From Mangrovimicrobium sp033283325 (lineage in GTDB: Bacteria > Pseudomonadota > Gammaproteobacteria > Pseudomonadales > Halieaceae): DNA of 64,000 nucleotides. Below the pieces are notes generated by a model, which was not told the origin of the DNA, searched no databases, and worked only from the letters and a program-made list of their open reading frames with translations. The number at the start of each line of letters is the position of its first letter. Position 1 is the stretch's first letter. Location: positions 310,001 to 374,000 of the forward strand of contig JAWMQO010000001.1 of NCBI GenBank assembly GCA_033283325.1. The letters run 5' to 3'. The position numbers were made by a program, and so were the translations under genes. This document shows, piece by piece, positions 55,036-63,304 of this stretch.

Positions 55036-57129
55036 CTACCCGCGCGGCTGGTCCGCGGGGTAGGGAATGTAGTCTGGATCATCCGTGCCGAAGTAGACGT
55101 CAGCGATATTGCCGGGCGCATCGGGCTCGCCGACCAGCCGGGCAAATTTGTGCCCCTCGAAACTGGCGCTCGCCCAGATGCGCGCCGCCATCGCGTCGCC
55201 GATGCTGAACAACTGTGCCACCGCGCCTTCGAGTTGTGCCTCGAGCGGATTCACCGAATGCCTGCCGGTGCTCAGGACCACGGCATCGACGCCTTCGATC
55301 TCCCAGCTGCGATCGGAGTAGACGTCACAGGCCTCGACGCTGTCACCGGCGATGGACTTGAGATAGGTATTCGGGAGCAGTTCCACGCCGGACTGGCGCA
55401 GGCGCTGCATGATGAAGGGGGCGTCCTGTCCGGCGGCGAGCCGTGGCGAGAAGGGTGCGAAGTGGGGGGTCAGCAGTTGTACCCGGGCGCCGCTGTTTGC
55501 CAGCATTTCCGCAACGCCGACGCCGGTGTGCATGCCTTCCGCGTCGAGCATGACAATGTGCCCGGACAATTGCACTTCGCCCTTGAGGATTTCTTCCGGA
55601 CAGTGGACATGGGGCAGCTCATATCCCGGTATGGCGGTGTCCTGGTGGTGGCTGCGGCCCTCCGCGTTGTAGCGGGCGCCAGTGGCAAGCAGGACGGCAT
55701 CCGGCGCCAGCGACAACACTTCCGCGGCGCTGGCATGCACGCGGGTGCGGACCTCCACACCGAGGCGGCTGAGTTCGCGCTCCCACCAGTCAATGCTCTT
55801 GTGGTAAAACTCACGCCCTGGCAGGCGTGACCACAACTCCAGCGCACCGCCGAGCCGCTCACGCGCTTCCAGCAGGATAACAGTGTGGCCGCGCAGAGCG
55901 CTGACCCGTGCCGCCTCGAGCCCAGCGGGTCCCGCCCCGACAATCACGACCCGACAGGCTCGGGGAGCGGGTAGCAGGTTTTCCTCTCCCCAGTAACGCT
56001 CGCGGTAACTCTCCGGGTTGATAGTACAGCCCATGGAACTTTCGAAAATTGCTGCCATGCACCAATTGCAGGCGATGCAGGTACGGCTGCGCGCCTCCTG
56101 CCCGTCGTGGGCGTTCTGCACCAGCCTGGGTTCGGCGATCAGGGCCCGGGCCGCCCCGATCATATCGCACACGCCGGATTCGAGAGCCGCTTCCGCGTCG
56201 GCTATCGAGGTCAGGCGCCCCAATACGCTGAGCACCGGCACCTTCCCGGCGGCTTCGCGTACGGCCTCCACGTAGGGCCGGTACACATGGGGTTCCACGA
56301 AGACCGAAGGCATCCCGAGATGAAACTGGTTCGGTTCCACTGCGATGTCGAGGTCGGCGAAATCAATCAACTGCTCATCCGCCAGCCGCTTGAGGATCTG
56401 GTAGGCGTCCCGGGTATGGTAGCCTCCCTCGAGCAGTTCGTCGCAGTTGAGACGCACGCCCACCGCCATGTTTTCTCCGGCGGCCTCGCGTCCGGCCTGC
56501 AGGATTTCCCGCAGGAATCGCATGCGATTGTCCAGGGAGCCGCCGTAGTCATCGTCGCGCCGGTTGAAGTAGGGCGAGAGGAATTGTTCCGCCAGCGCAC
56601 CGTGGGCGGCGTGCACCATGACCCCATCGAAGCCTGCCTGGCGCAGGTTGCCGACGGTCTGCTGGAACGCCTCCAATAGTAGTGCGATTTCGCGCACACT
56701 GATTTCCCGCGTGGTGACCCCGCGTTCCAGCAGGCTGAACTGTACCTCTGAGGGTGCGTAGGCAGGAGCGGGTGGGCTCATGGGCTGCCACTGGCCCGCC
56801 GCGCCCCAGTAATACCAGGGCTCGGCGAAAATTTTCCCACCGGCCGCGTGGATTTCATCTGCCAGTTTGCCGAAGGCCGCGATGTTCTCCCGGGGATAGG
56901 GGCAGGGTTGGAACGAGCGGCCTCGTGCGTGCATCGCCATGCTCAGCATGATCAGTCCGCAGCCGCCGTCCTTCACCCGGGCGACGTTGTAGTGGATGTA
57001 GTCATCGGAGGGCTTGCTGCCCACCGTCATCGGCACCGCGTGGGGTGAAGAATAGAAGCGGTTGCGGAGTTCTACCGGGCCCAGACGGAAAGGGCTGAAT
57101 ACCCTGGGGTACTTCGGGTGCGCTGTCAT
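55036..57129 (-). CDS. FAD/FMN oxidoreductase, 2,4-dienoyl-CoA reductase-type (OYE fusion)
   Basis: 697 residues from ATG 57129. An N-terminal Old-Yellow-Enzyme TIM barrel (1-345) has VHAAHGALAEQFLSPYFNRR (172-191). Cluster cysteines follow: C351, C354, C357, C368, one residue tighter between second and third than in the usual C-x2-C-x3-C pattern. The C-terminal FAD/NAD(P) domain starts with VVIVGAGPAGLEAARV (395-410). Relatives include 2,4-dienoyl-CoA reductase, trimethylamine dehydrogenase and bile-acid/steroid reductases. It reduces or demethylates an unknown substrate with NAD(P)H. It is the first gene of the minus-strand operon. Confidence 0.9.
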   Translation of the reverse strand: MTAHPKYPRVFSPFRLGPVELRNRFYSSPHAVPMTVGSKPSDDYIHYNVARVKDGGCGLIMLSMAMHARGRSFQPCPYPRENIAAFGKLADEIHAAGGKIFAEPWYYWGAAGQWQPMSPPAPAYAPSEVQFSLLERGVTTREISVREIALLLEAFQQTVGNLRQAGFDGVMVHAAHGALAEQFLSPYFNRRDDDYGGSLDNRMRFLREILQAGREAAGENMAVGVRLNCDELLEGGYHTRDAYQILKRLADEQLIDFADLDIAVEPNQFHLGMPSVFVEPHVYRPYVEAVREAAGKVPVLSVLGRLTSIADAEAALESGVCDMIGAARALIAEPRLVQNAHDGQEARSRTCIACNWCMAAIFESSMGCTINPESYRERYWGEENLLPAPRACRVVIVGAGPAGLEAARVSALRGHTVILLEARERLGGALELWSRLPGREFYHKSIDWWERELSRLGVEVRTRVHASAAEVLSLAPDAVLLATGARYNAEGRSHHQDTAIPGYELPHVHCPEEILKGEVQLSGHIVMLDAEGMHTGVGVAEMLANSGARVQLLTPHFAPFSPRLAAGQDAPFIMQRLRQSGVELLPNTYLKSIAGDSVEACDVYSDRSWEIEGVDAVVLSTGRHSVNPLEAQLEGAVAQLFSIGDAMAARIWASASFEGHKFARLVGEPDAPGNIADVYFGTDDPDYIPYPADQPRG

Positions 57130-57169
57130 TGTTGTTATGTCCTGACCTTTGCGCGAGTCGCGCAATGTC

Positions 57170-57183
57170 TGAGCGATTGCTCA
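57170..57183. promoter_or_regulatory. TetR-like palindromic operator 1
   Basis: TGAGCGATTGCTCA, one mismatch from the perfect palindrome at 57269. It lies about 40 bp upstream of the OYE-type gene start in the divergent control region. Confidence 0.65.
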
Positions 57184-57268
57184 GGAAATTACGCAGTAGC
57201 ACGGATTTTGTCAAGGCGGGCTCCTGCAGGGGTGGAGTTGACATCCTCGTGGAGTCGACGTAAGTTTT

Positions 57269-57282
57269 TGAGCGATCGCTCA
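57269..57282. promoter_or_regulatory. TetR-like palindromic operator 2
   Basis: TGAGCGATCGCTCA, a perfect 14-bp palindrome, set in a near-symmetric TTT/AAA flank. Its centre is 99 bp from that of operator 1, so both divergent transcripts could be controlled by one regulator. Confidence 0.7.
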
Positions 57283-57308
57283 GAAACTGCGAGCCCGATA
57301 ACAGTACC

Positions 57309-57340
57309 GCGAAGGCTGCTGGAACGCGAAGGCTGCTGGA
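57309..57340. repeat. Short direct repeat
   Basis: GCGAAGGCTGCTGGA occurs at 57309-57323 and again at 57326-57340, a period of 17 bp. It lies in the upstream region of the amidohydrolase gene. Confidence 0.8.
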
Positions 57341-57413
57341 GCAGCTGCGGAAATAAATAACAGGGGCCTGCCGTGGAATCACAGCAATACGGCGCCGCTC
57401 GCCGGAGGTTTCA

Positions 57414-59168
57414 ATGACCGCATTCGACACCCTGATCCGTAATGGCCGCATCATCGACGGCACCGCTTGCCCCGCTTACTATGCGGACATCGGGATTCGC
57501 GAGGGCCGTATCGTCGCGATCGGCGATCTCTCCGCGGACACGGCCGGCAGCGAGATCAATGCCGCGGGCAAAGTCGTGGCGCCGGGGCATGTGGCCCAGC
57601 ACGCCCACTACGATGTCGCGCTGTTCTGGGATCCCTACCTCTCCAATTCGGGGGAGAACGGTGTCACCACCGTGGTCAACGCCAACTGTGGCTTCGGCGT
57701 GGCGCCGGCGAGACCGGCCGATCGCGAGCGTACCATGCAGATGCTGGAAACCACGGAACAGATTCCCGTGGCCCACCAGCGCGATGCGCTGCCATGGGAC
57801 TGGGAGACCTTTCCCGACTACCTCGCGCGCATCCGCGCCCAGGACAAAGGTGTCAATATCCTGAGCTACCTGCCGCTGAATCCGCTACTGGTCTACGTGA
57901 TGGGAGTGGACGCAGCGAAATCGCGCCGGCCCACGGCGGCGGAGATGGCGGATATACACCGCCTGATCAACGAGGCCATGGATGCCGGCGCGATCGGCAT
58001 TTCCATGTCGTCGATGGGGGCCGAGGGCAATACCCACCTGGATTGCGATGGTTCCCCCATGCCGACGGATACCCTCGACCAGGAGACAATCCTCGATATC
58101 TGCCGCGCGCTGGTAGAGCGCGGGGAGGGCGTGATCCAGTTGCTCTCGCACCTGGTGATCTACGGTGATCGCGGCCTCAGCGAACGGGTTCTCGAACTGG
58201 CGAAAGGCAGTGGGGTGACGGTGGTGCACAACGCCTTTATCACCTCCGACCTGATGCCGGAAATGATCGACCGCGATCTCGGCTGGCTCGACGCCATGCG
58301 CGCCTGTGGCTACGACCTTACCGCCAACTGCTTCCTGCACCGCGGCTGGATAGAAGCCGGATTGAGCCAACTCGACGTGGCCTGCGGCATGCTGGGAGCG
58401 GTGCGCAAAATCGTCGCCTGTAAAAGTGACGCTGCGCTGCTGGAACTGGTCTCCGACCCCGGGTTCATTTCCGCTTTTGCCGCGGAGTATGCGGAGAAAG
58501 GCTCCACCAACGGCGCCAATGGACTGGAAGGGCAGGTGGTGATCGCTGTAGGTGACGATCCCGGGCTCGCGTCCTACCTCGACCGCAGTATCGCCGACAT
58601 CGCCGAAGAACTGGGCAAGGGTGCGGTGGAGACCATGCTGGAGCTTGCCCGGCGCTCCGGGCTTGCCCTGCAATTACGCTCCCCCCAGGTGGCATCCAAA
58701 GATCCCCGGCAGGCCGCGCGCATGTTGTCCCACACGGCGACAGTGGTCGGCGGTTCCGACGGCGGCGCCCATACCAAATCCTTCGGCATGGGCCACGTGC
58801 CCACGGACCTGCTGATCTGGCTGTGCCGCGAGGAGCGCCTGCTGTCCCAGGAGGACATGCATTTTCACCTGGCGCTCAAGCCGGCGCGCAGTGTGCAATT
58901 GCGCGATCGCGGCGCGCTCCTGCCGGGTTACTGGGCGGATATCCTGGTCTATGACCTGGAGGCCCTGTACTTCGATACCCGGCGCTACGAGATCGTTCAC
59001 GACATGCCCGGTGGCGACTGGCGGCGCAAGGGGCGAGCCGGCGGCTACGAGTACATCCTGGTCAACGGTGAGGTGACCCACCGGCAGGACCTGCCCACCG
59101 GTAATACGCCGGGGCAAATGGCGAGCGCGGGAAGGCGCATTGGCGCCAGGCTCGCGGCGGTGAACTGA
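57414..59168 (+). CDS. Amidohydrolase family protein, N-acyl-D-amino-acid deacylase-like
   Basis: 584 residues. The opening FDTLIRNGRIIDGTACPAYYADIGIREGRIVAIG and VVNANCGFGVAPAR (88-101) are typical of the D-aminoacylase/AMDHD group. The metal motif reads AQHAHYD (61-67): both histidines (H63, H65) are kept, but the preceding Asp of the usual D-x-H-x-H is Gln or Ala. SDGGAHTKSFGMG is near the C-terminal third. It probably hydrolyses an amide, lactam or similar bond, but the substrate is not known. It is divergent from the OYE-type gene and precedes the P450. Confidence 0.87.
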   Translation: MTAFDTLIRNGRIIDGTACPAYYADIGIREGRIVAIGDLSADTAGSEINAAGKVVAPGHVAQHAHYDVALFWDPYLSNSGENGVTTVVNANCGFGVAPARPADRERTMQMLETTEQIPVAHQRDALPWDWETFPDYLARIRAQDKGVNILSYLPLNPLLVYVMGVDAAKSRRPTAAEMADIHRLINEAMDAGAIGISMSSMGAEGNTHLDCDGSPMPTDTLDQETILDICRALVERGEGVIQLLSHLVIYGDRGLSERVLELAKGSGVTVVHNAFITSDLMPEMIDRDLGWLDAMRACGYDLTANCFLHRGWIEAGLSQLDVACGMLGAVRKIVACKSDAALLELVSDPGFISAFAAEYAEKGSTNGANGLEGQVVIAVGDDPGLASYLDRSIADIAEELGKGAVETMLELARRSGLALQLRSPQVASKDPRQAARMLSHTATVVGGSDGGAHTKSFGMGHVPTDLLIWLCREERLLSQEDMHFHLALKPARSVQLRDRGALLPGYWADILVYDLEALYFDTRRYEIVHDMPGGDWRRKGRAGGYEYILVNGEVTHRQDLPTGNTPGQMASAGRRIGARLAAVN

Positions 59169-59200
59169 GTGCGGGCAGCGGACATGGGGACGCCATCGGT

Positions 59201-60445
59201 ATGACACTGGCCACAAGAGATGAATTCTACTTCGATCCCTTCTCGGCGGAAGTAGTCGCTAACGCAGACGCCTGGTACCGCCGATTGCGCGATGAATACC
59301 CGGTGTATTACAACCCCGATTACGACACATTCTTCTTCTCCCGATTCGAGGATGTCTGGAATGTGCTGCGCATCGGCAAGAACGCCCTGCTGGCAACCGA
59401 GACCAACCTGCCAACCCCCGATTACCTGCGTGGCAAGCACAACCACGAGGCGCCGCCGCTGGCTTCCATCAACCCCATGGCGCCGGGGCCGCAATTACAT
59501 TCACCCTGGTACGAGGCGATGCACCAGGCGCACATCGGCCCGCTGCGGCCGAAGGCGGTGCAGGAACTCCAGCAGTTTACCCGCGATCTCGCCCGCGAGC
59601 GCCTGGATGAACTGCTGCCGCGCGGCGAGTTTGACCTGACCTCCGAGTACACTGCCATCGTGCCGGCGCGGGTAATTTGCCACCTTTTTGGCCTGCCGCT
59701 GACGGTCGCCGACGAGGTGATCGCCAGCGTCAATGACATCGGCCGCAACAAGACCGGGAAAAGCGGTATCGATCTCACCGCCTTTTTCAGCGGGCTGCAG
59801 AAGTACATCGTCCCGGCGATACAGGCGCGCCGCGATGCGGGAGCGGACGGCAGCAACGCTCTGGTGGACGGGCTGATCAACTATCGCCAGGGGCCGGAGG
59901 CACGGGCCCTCGGCGATGCCGAAATTGCCGATCAACTGGTGTGCGCGATGGTCGGTGGCCTGGAGTCGGTGCCCAAGGTGAGTGGCGGCGGAATCCTGGA
60001 ATTGTGGCGCCAGCCGGAGCAGATGGCCGCGGTCCGCGAGGACCTGGACGGCAACATTCCCGTTGCAGCGGAAGAGATGATTCGCTACTGCGCGCCCGCG
60101 CAGTACACCTTCCGCACCGCCCACCGTGACATCGTGGTGGCGGGCCAGCAGGTATGCGCGGGCCAGCGTGTCGCTTGCATGCTCTACTCCGCGGCGCGGG
60201 ATGAGCGGGAGTTCCCTGACCCCGATGCCTTTGTCTGGAACCGCTCGATACCGCGTGTGATTTCCTTCGGTGGCGGGCAGCACCATTGTATCGGTAAGTA
60301 CCTGGCGATCATGGAAGTGCGAACCCTGGTTCACGAGTTTCTCTCCCGCGTGAGCGAGTTCGAGTTCGATCTCTCGGGGGCCGGCGGCAATGTCGGCTAC
60401 TTCCAGCGGGGTTGGCTGAGCTTGCCGGTACGCATTCGCGATTGA
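59201..60445 (+). CDS. Cytochrome P450
   Basis: 414 residues, the usual size of a soluble bacterial P450. The haem loop is FGGGQHHCIGKYLA with Cys363 as the haem ligand. The I-helix has GGLESVPK where most have AGxET, so Ser replaces Thr in the acid-alcohol pair. E-x-x-R lies in EEMIRY. It needs a ferredoxin and reductase, not encoded here. It follows the amidohydrolase by 32 bp and probably hydroxylates the cluster's substrate. Confidence 0.93.
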   Translation: MTLATRDEFYFDPFSAEVVANADAWYRRLRDEYPVYYNPDYDTFFFSRFEDVWNVLRIGKNALLATETNLPTPDYLRGKHNHEAPPLASINPMAPGPQLHSPWYEAMHQAHIGPLRPKAVQELQQFTRDLARERLDELLPRGEFDLTSEYTAIVPARVICHLFGLPLTVADEVIASVNDIGRNKTGKSGIDLTAFFSGLQKYIVPAIQARRDAGADGSNALVDGLINYRQGPEARALGDAEIADQLVCAMVGGLESVPKVSGGGILELWRQPEQMAAVREDLDGNIPVAAEEMIRYCAPAQYTFRTAHRDIVVAGQQVCAGQRVACMLYSAARDEREFPDPDAFVWNRSIPRVISFGGGQHHCIGKYLAIMEVRTLVHEFLSRVSEFEFDLSGAGGNVGYFQRGWLSLPVRIRD

Positions 60446-60577
60446 ACCTGCCTGCCTCCGCCTACGTACAGGGCGCCCGGCAGGTCGTTTTTTGTGCAAA
60501 GGCGGCATTAGATCTTGCAACTACCTGCCGCTTCCCCTAGCGTTGATGAAATTCGCTGTAAACCGGGGGACACGGAC

Positions 60578-61135
60578 GTGCAAAACAAGCTTCGTATATT
60601 TTCTTTTCTTTTCACCGCGGCCTGCCTCGCGCCGGCTTCTTCCCTGACCCAGGCGCAGGCGCTCAATGGCGTGATAGTGGGGCCGGTCGTCGTTCCGCCT
60701 CCCGCCGCGGTGCCGCTGTTCAATACAGGGCTGCTCATTGTCCTGGCCCTGATGCTGCTCGGCCTGGCGGTGTGGGTACTGCGCAGGGGGCCGCAGGCGG
60801 CAAAGTGGTGTGGACTGGTCGTTCTGGGAGCCGGCCTTGCGCTGAGCGGCGCCGGCGTCGAGCGTGCGATGGCGATCATCCCACTGCTCATGGTGGAGGG
60901 AGCTGCCTGTGATGGGGACGCCGAGATCAGCTACGACGCGATTGGGGAAGGATTTGCCTATGGCCTGCAGAACACCTGCCCCAAGGAGGTGGAGATCAAG
61001 GAATTCGTCAACCGCCAGTGCCCGCCTGAAGCGCCGCTGGTGACGGAGATCGCATCCTGCAAAGTGGGCACCGTGCTGGCGCCGTCTGGCGAGGATGGTG
61101 ATTACTGCGAGACCTTGCCTTACTGCCTGGAATAA
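60578..61135 (+). CDS. Exported protein with internal sorting-like segment (possible midcut-by-XrtH protein)
   Basis: 185 residues from GTG 60578, chosen because GGGGGA lies 7 nt upstream. A signal peptide (to about ..SLTQAQA) is followed by VPLFNTGLLIVLALMLLGLAVWVLRRG, a PEP-CTERM-like triad of short motif, membrane helix and basic stop. Unlike normal sorting signals it is in the middle of the protein: a second hydrophobic segment and a Cys-containing hydrophilic C-terminal domain (six or more cysteines) follow. This is the layout I recall for midcut-by-XrtH proteins of marine gammaproteobacteria. The family assignment is inference. Confidence 0.6.
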   Translation: MQNKLRIFSFLFTAACLAPASSLTQAQALNGVIVGPVVVPPPAAVPLFNTGLLIVLALMLLGLAVWVLRRGPQAAKWCGLVVLGAGLALSGAGVERAMAIIPLLMVEGAACDGDAEISYDAIGEGFAYGLQNTCPKEVEIKEFVNRQCPPEAPLVTEIASCKVGTVLAPSGEDGDYCETLPYCLE

Positions 61136-61144
61136 GGGAGTTAC

Positions 61145-62614
61145 TCAGCTTCCGTCCGGGGGGTGGAAATACAGGGAATAAAGCACCCGGTCCAGTACTG
61201 ACTGGCCGTTCCAGGCGGGCTGGTTGTTCACCATGGCGACAACGGCCCACGTGGTATTGTTGCTGTCGCGGGTGAAGCCCGCGATGGAGCGAACGTCTTC
61301 GAGATAGCCGGTTTTGATCCGTCCCTCGCCCTTCAATTTGGTATTGGTCAGGCGCTTGGTCATTGTGCCGTCCATGGCGATGATCGGCATGGATGACATC
61401 AGGTCCGGCGCGTAGGGGCTGGCCCAGGCATGCTGCAGGAGTTGCACCATCTGCTGGGCGGTGATGCGTCCCTCGCGGGTGAGGCCGGCGCCGTTGTCCA
61501 GCACCATACCGGTAGTGTCGATACCCATGCCTTCCATCCACTCGAGCACCTCCCGGATGCCTGTCGCCCGGTCGTCCCGATCAACTTCCCCACGTTTCTC
61601 GGCGCCGATACTCAGCAGCAACTGGCGGGCCATGACGTTGCTGCTCCACTTGTTGATGTCGCGCACCATGGTCACGAGATCAGGTGAGGTGCTCGTGTGC
61701 AGGAGCCGCAGGTCCTCCGGGGTAGTTGCGAAGCGGTCCCCGCCGGTGATCCGTATTCCCAGTTCTGCCAGTGTCGTGCGAACCAGAGCCGCGGAGTAAC
61801 GCTCGGGCGGCAGGAGCGACATGTAGTTGCTGACCCGGCAGCCCTGTGGAAGTTGGCCACTGATCTCCACCGTCACGCGGCCGTCATCATGAAATTTCGG
61901 CTTCCAGTTGAAGTTTTTGCGTCCGGGGCAGTCGCCTTCGGCTGCGAGGGTAAGCTGGCTGTCGATGCTGACCTGGGGCAGTGCGGGCTGGGCCCAGGCG
62001 CGCAGGCCGCGTTCGTCCGCGAGCAGGTGGAATTCCTGCAGGTTGAAGTTGCTGAGGTAGCCTGAAGGCGCAACCAGAAAGGGACGGTAGGGCTCGTCGC
62101 CGTTGTCCTCGAATGCCGGCTGCTTGTCCTCGAGCAGGAAGTAGCTGCCGTCCAGCACCAGGTCGCCCTCTACGGTGGACAGCCCCATGCCCTTGAGCGC
62201 ATTGAGCGCACTCCACAGGCGTTCGATGGTGAATTTCGGGTCACCGCCGAAGCGGACATAGAGATTACCCTTCAGGGTGCTGCCGTCGAGGCGGCCGTCG
62301 GTGAGGAAATCCGTATCCCAGCTGTAGCTCGGCCCGAGCAGTTCCAGCGCTGCGTAGGTGGTGATGACCTTGATGATGGAGCCGGGACTCATCGGAGTAT
62401 CGGCGTTGAGGAACTGGGCCTCGCCGGGGCCGTTCAGGGGGACGGCGGCGACGCTGAGGGCGCGGGGGTTTTCCAGTGAACTGGTGGCGTAGTCGGTGAT
62501 GTCGCTGGCCCAGGGGCTGGGCTCATGACCGCTTGCGTTGCCTGCCGTAACGGCCAACCAACCCATTGCCAGCGTGACGCTGGCGCGCCTGAACCAATAC
62601 TTTGCTGCGTGCAT
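61145..62614 (-). CDS. dacB: D-alanyl-D-alanine carboxypeptidase/endopeptidase (PBP4, S13)
   Basis: 489 residues from ATG 62614, giving a signal peptide MHAAKYWFRRASVTLAMGWL. The S-x-x-K motif is SIIK (79-82), the S-x-N motif is SSN in KWSSNVMARQ, and the K-T-G motif is in IKTGYLEDVRSIAGF. This is the S13 (PBP4) family, which trims D-Ala from, or cuts cross-links in, periplasmic peptidoglycan. It is convergent with the midcut-like gene at 9 bp. Confidence 0.92.
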   Translation of the reverse strand: MHAAKYWFRRASVTLAMGWLAVTAGNASGHEPSPWASDITDYATSSLENPRALSVAAVPLNGPGEAQFLNADTPMSPGSIIKVITTYAALELLGPSYSWDTDFLTDGRLDGSTLKGNLYVRFGGDPKFTIERLWSALNALKGMGLSTVEGDLVLDGSYFLLEDKQPAFEDNGDEPYRPFLVAPSGYLSNFNLQEFHLLADERGLRAWAQPALPQVSIDSQLTLAAEGDCPGRKNFNWKPKFHDDGRVTVEISGQLPQGCRVSNYMSLLPPERYSAALVRTTLAELGIRITGGDRFATTPEDLRLLHTSTSPDLVTMVRDINKWSSNVMARQLLLSIGAEKRGEVDRDDRATGIREVLEWMEGMGIDTTGMVLDNGAGLTREGRITAQQMVQLLQHAWASPYAPDLMSSMPIIAMDGTMTKRLTNTKLKGEGRIKTGYLEDVRSIAGFTRDSNNTTWAVVAMVNNQPAWNGQSVLDRVLYSLYFHPPDGS

Positions 62615-62719
62615 CGATGTGCCTGGCATGGCCTGAAACTTTTCCGTTACGATAGCAGGCAACGAGGTAATTGTCTGTAATCGACAGTGCCGAAATAACC
62701 CGGGTATTTTCGGTATTAC

Positions 62720-62758
62720 TTGCCTAATACTGACTCCTGGGCTAATTGTTACTAGCCC
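62720..62758 (+). promoter_or_regulatory. Putative promoter with overlapping inverted repeat
   Basis: TTGCCT (62720-62725) and TAATTG (62743-62748) are 17 bp apart. GGGCTA (62739-62744) and TAGCCC (62753-62758) form an inverted repeat over the -10 region. The -10 is weak, so this is a low-confidence call for the gene at 62831. Confidence 0.35.
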
Positions 62759-62830
62759 ATACGCCCAGTTCTAACGGCGCGCCAATGTAGCCGCCATGGA
62801 TTGGCCCATCAAGTACATGGAGACGTAATC

Positions 62831-63304
62831 ATGTTCAAAGTACCGCGGGGTGGTCACCCCAAGTTCGATATCCTGGTAGCTCCGCCGGCTGACCCGGATG
62901 GCAAAGACTGGCCTATGACTAACCTGGCTGACGGCAAGCATGTTGCAGACAAGGGAGATTACGGACTAACTACGGAATTCTCCAAAAAATCTGACCACGC
63001 GCAGCGTCAGAGCGAAAGGGCCACCTTTGAGTTCACCTTTGCGGAAGACCCTGACTTTGACTGGGAATTTGTTGGTGATGGCGTCATCTTTGACAATTCT
63101 GGCAGCCACAATAATTCCCGGCTGGATCCCCAGGTGACCGGGGGTGGAAGGACCCTGAAGCTGATGATGAAATGCCTCACGGATGAACGGGAGGATTTCA
63201 AGTTTGTGTTCAATGCGCAGCGTACACCCAAAGCAGGGGGCGACCCTGAACCGGTGAAGTCAGAAGATCCTTCCGGGGGGACCTATCGCAGTGACGGAGG
63301 TTAA
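62831..63304 (+). CDS. Small protein of unknown function
   Basis: 157 residues from ATG 62831, with GGAG 8 nt upstream; a TTG at 62801 could give ten more residues. No signal peptide or membrane segment. The middle (about 58-125) looks beta-rich (RATFEFTFAEDPDFDWEFVGDGVIF, GGGRTLKLMMKCL), followed by a Gly/Ser/Pro-rich tail. I do not recognise a family. Codon use is less GC-biased than in its neighbours. It overlaps the convergent TPR gene by 4 nt (shared TTAA). Confidence 0.7.
   Translation: MFKVPRGGHPKFDILVAPPADPDGKDWPMTNLADGKHVADKGDYGLTTEFSKKSDHAQRQSERATFEFTFAEDPDFDWEFVGDGVIFDNSGSHNNSRLDPQVTGGGRTLKLMMKCLTDEREDFKFVFNAQRTPKAGGDPEPVKSEDPSGGTYRSDGG

Noticed and set aside
60446..60500. Possible terminator after the P450 gene (CCTGCC ... 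GGCAGG, then TTTTTT)
   Set aside because: The arms are only 6 bp with a loop near 30 nt, too weak to call as a feature.
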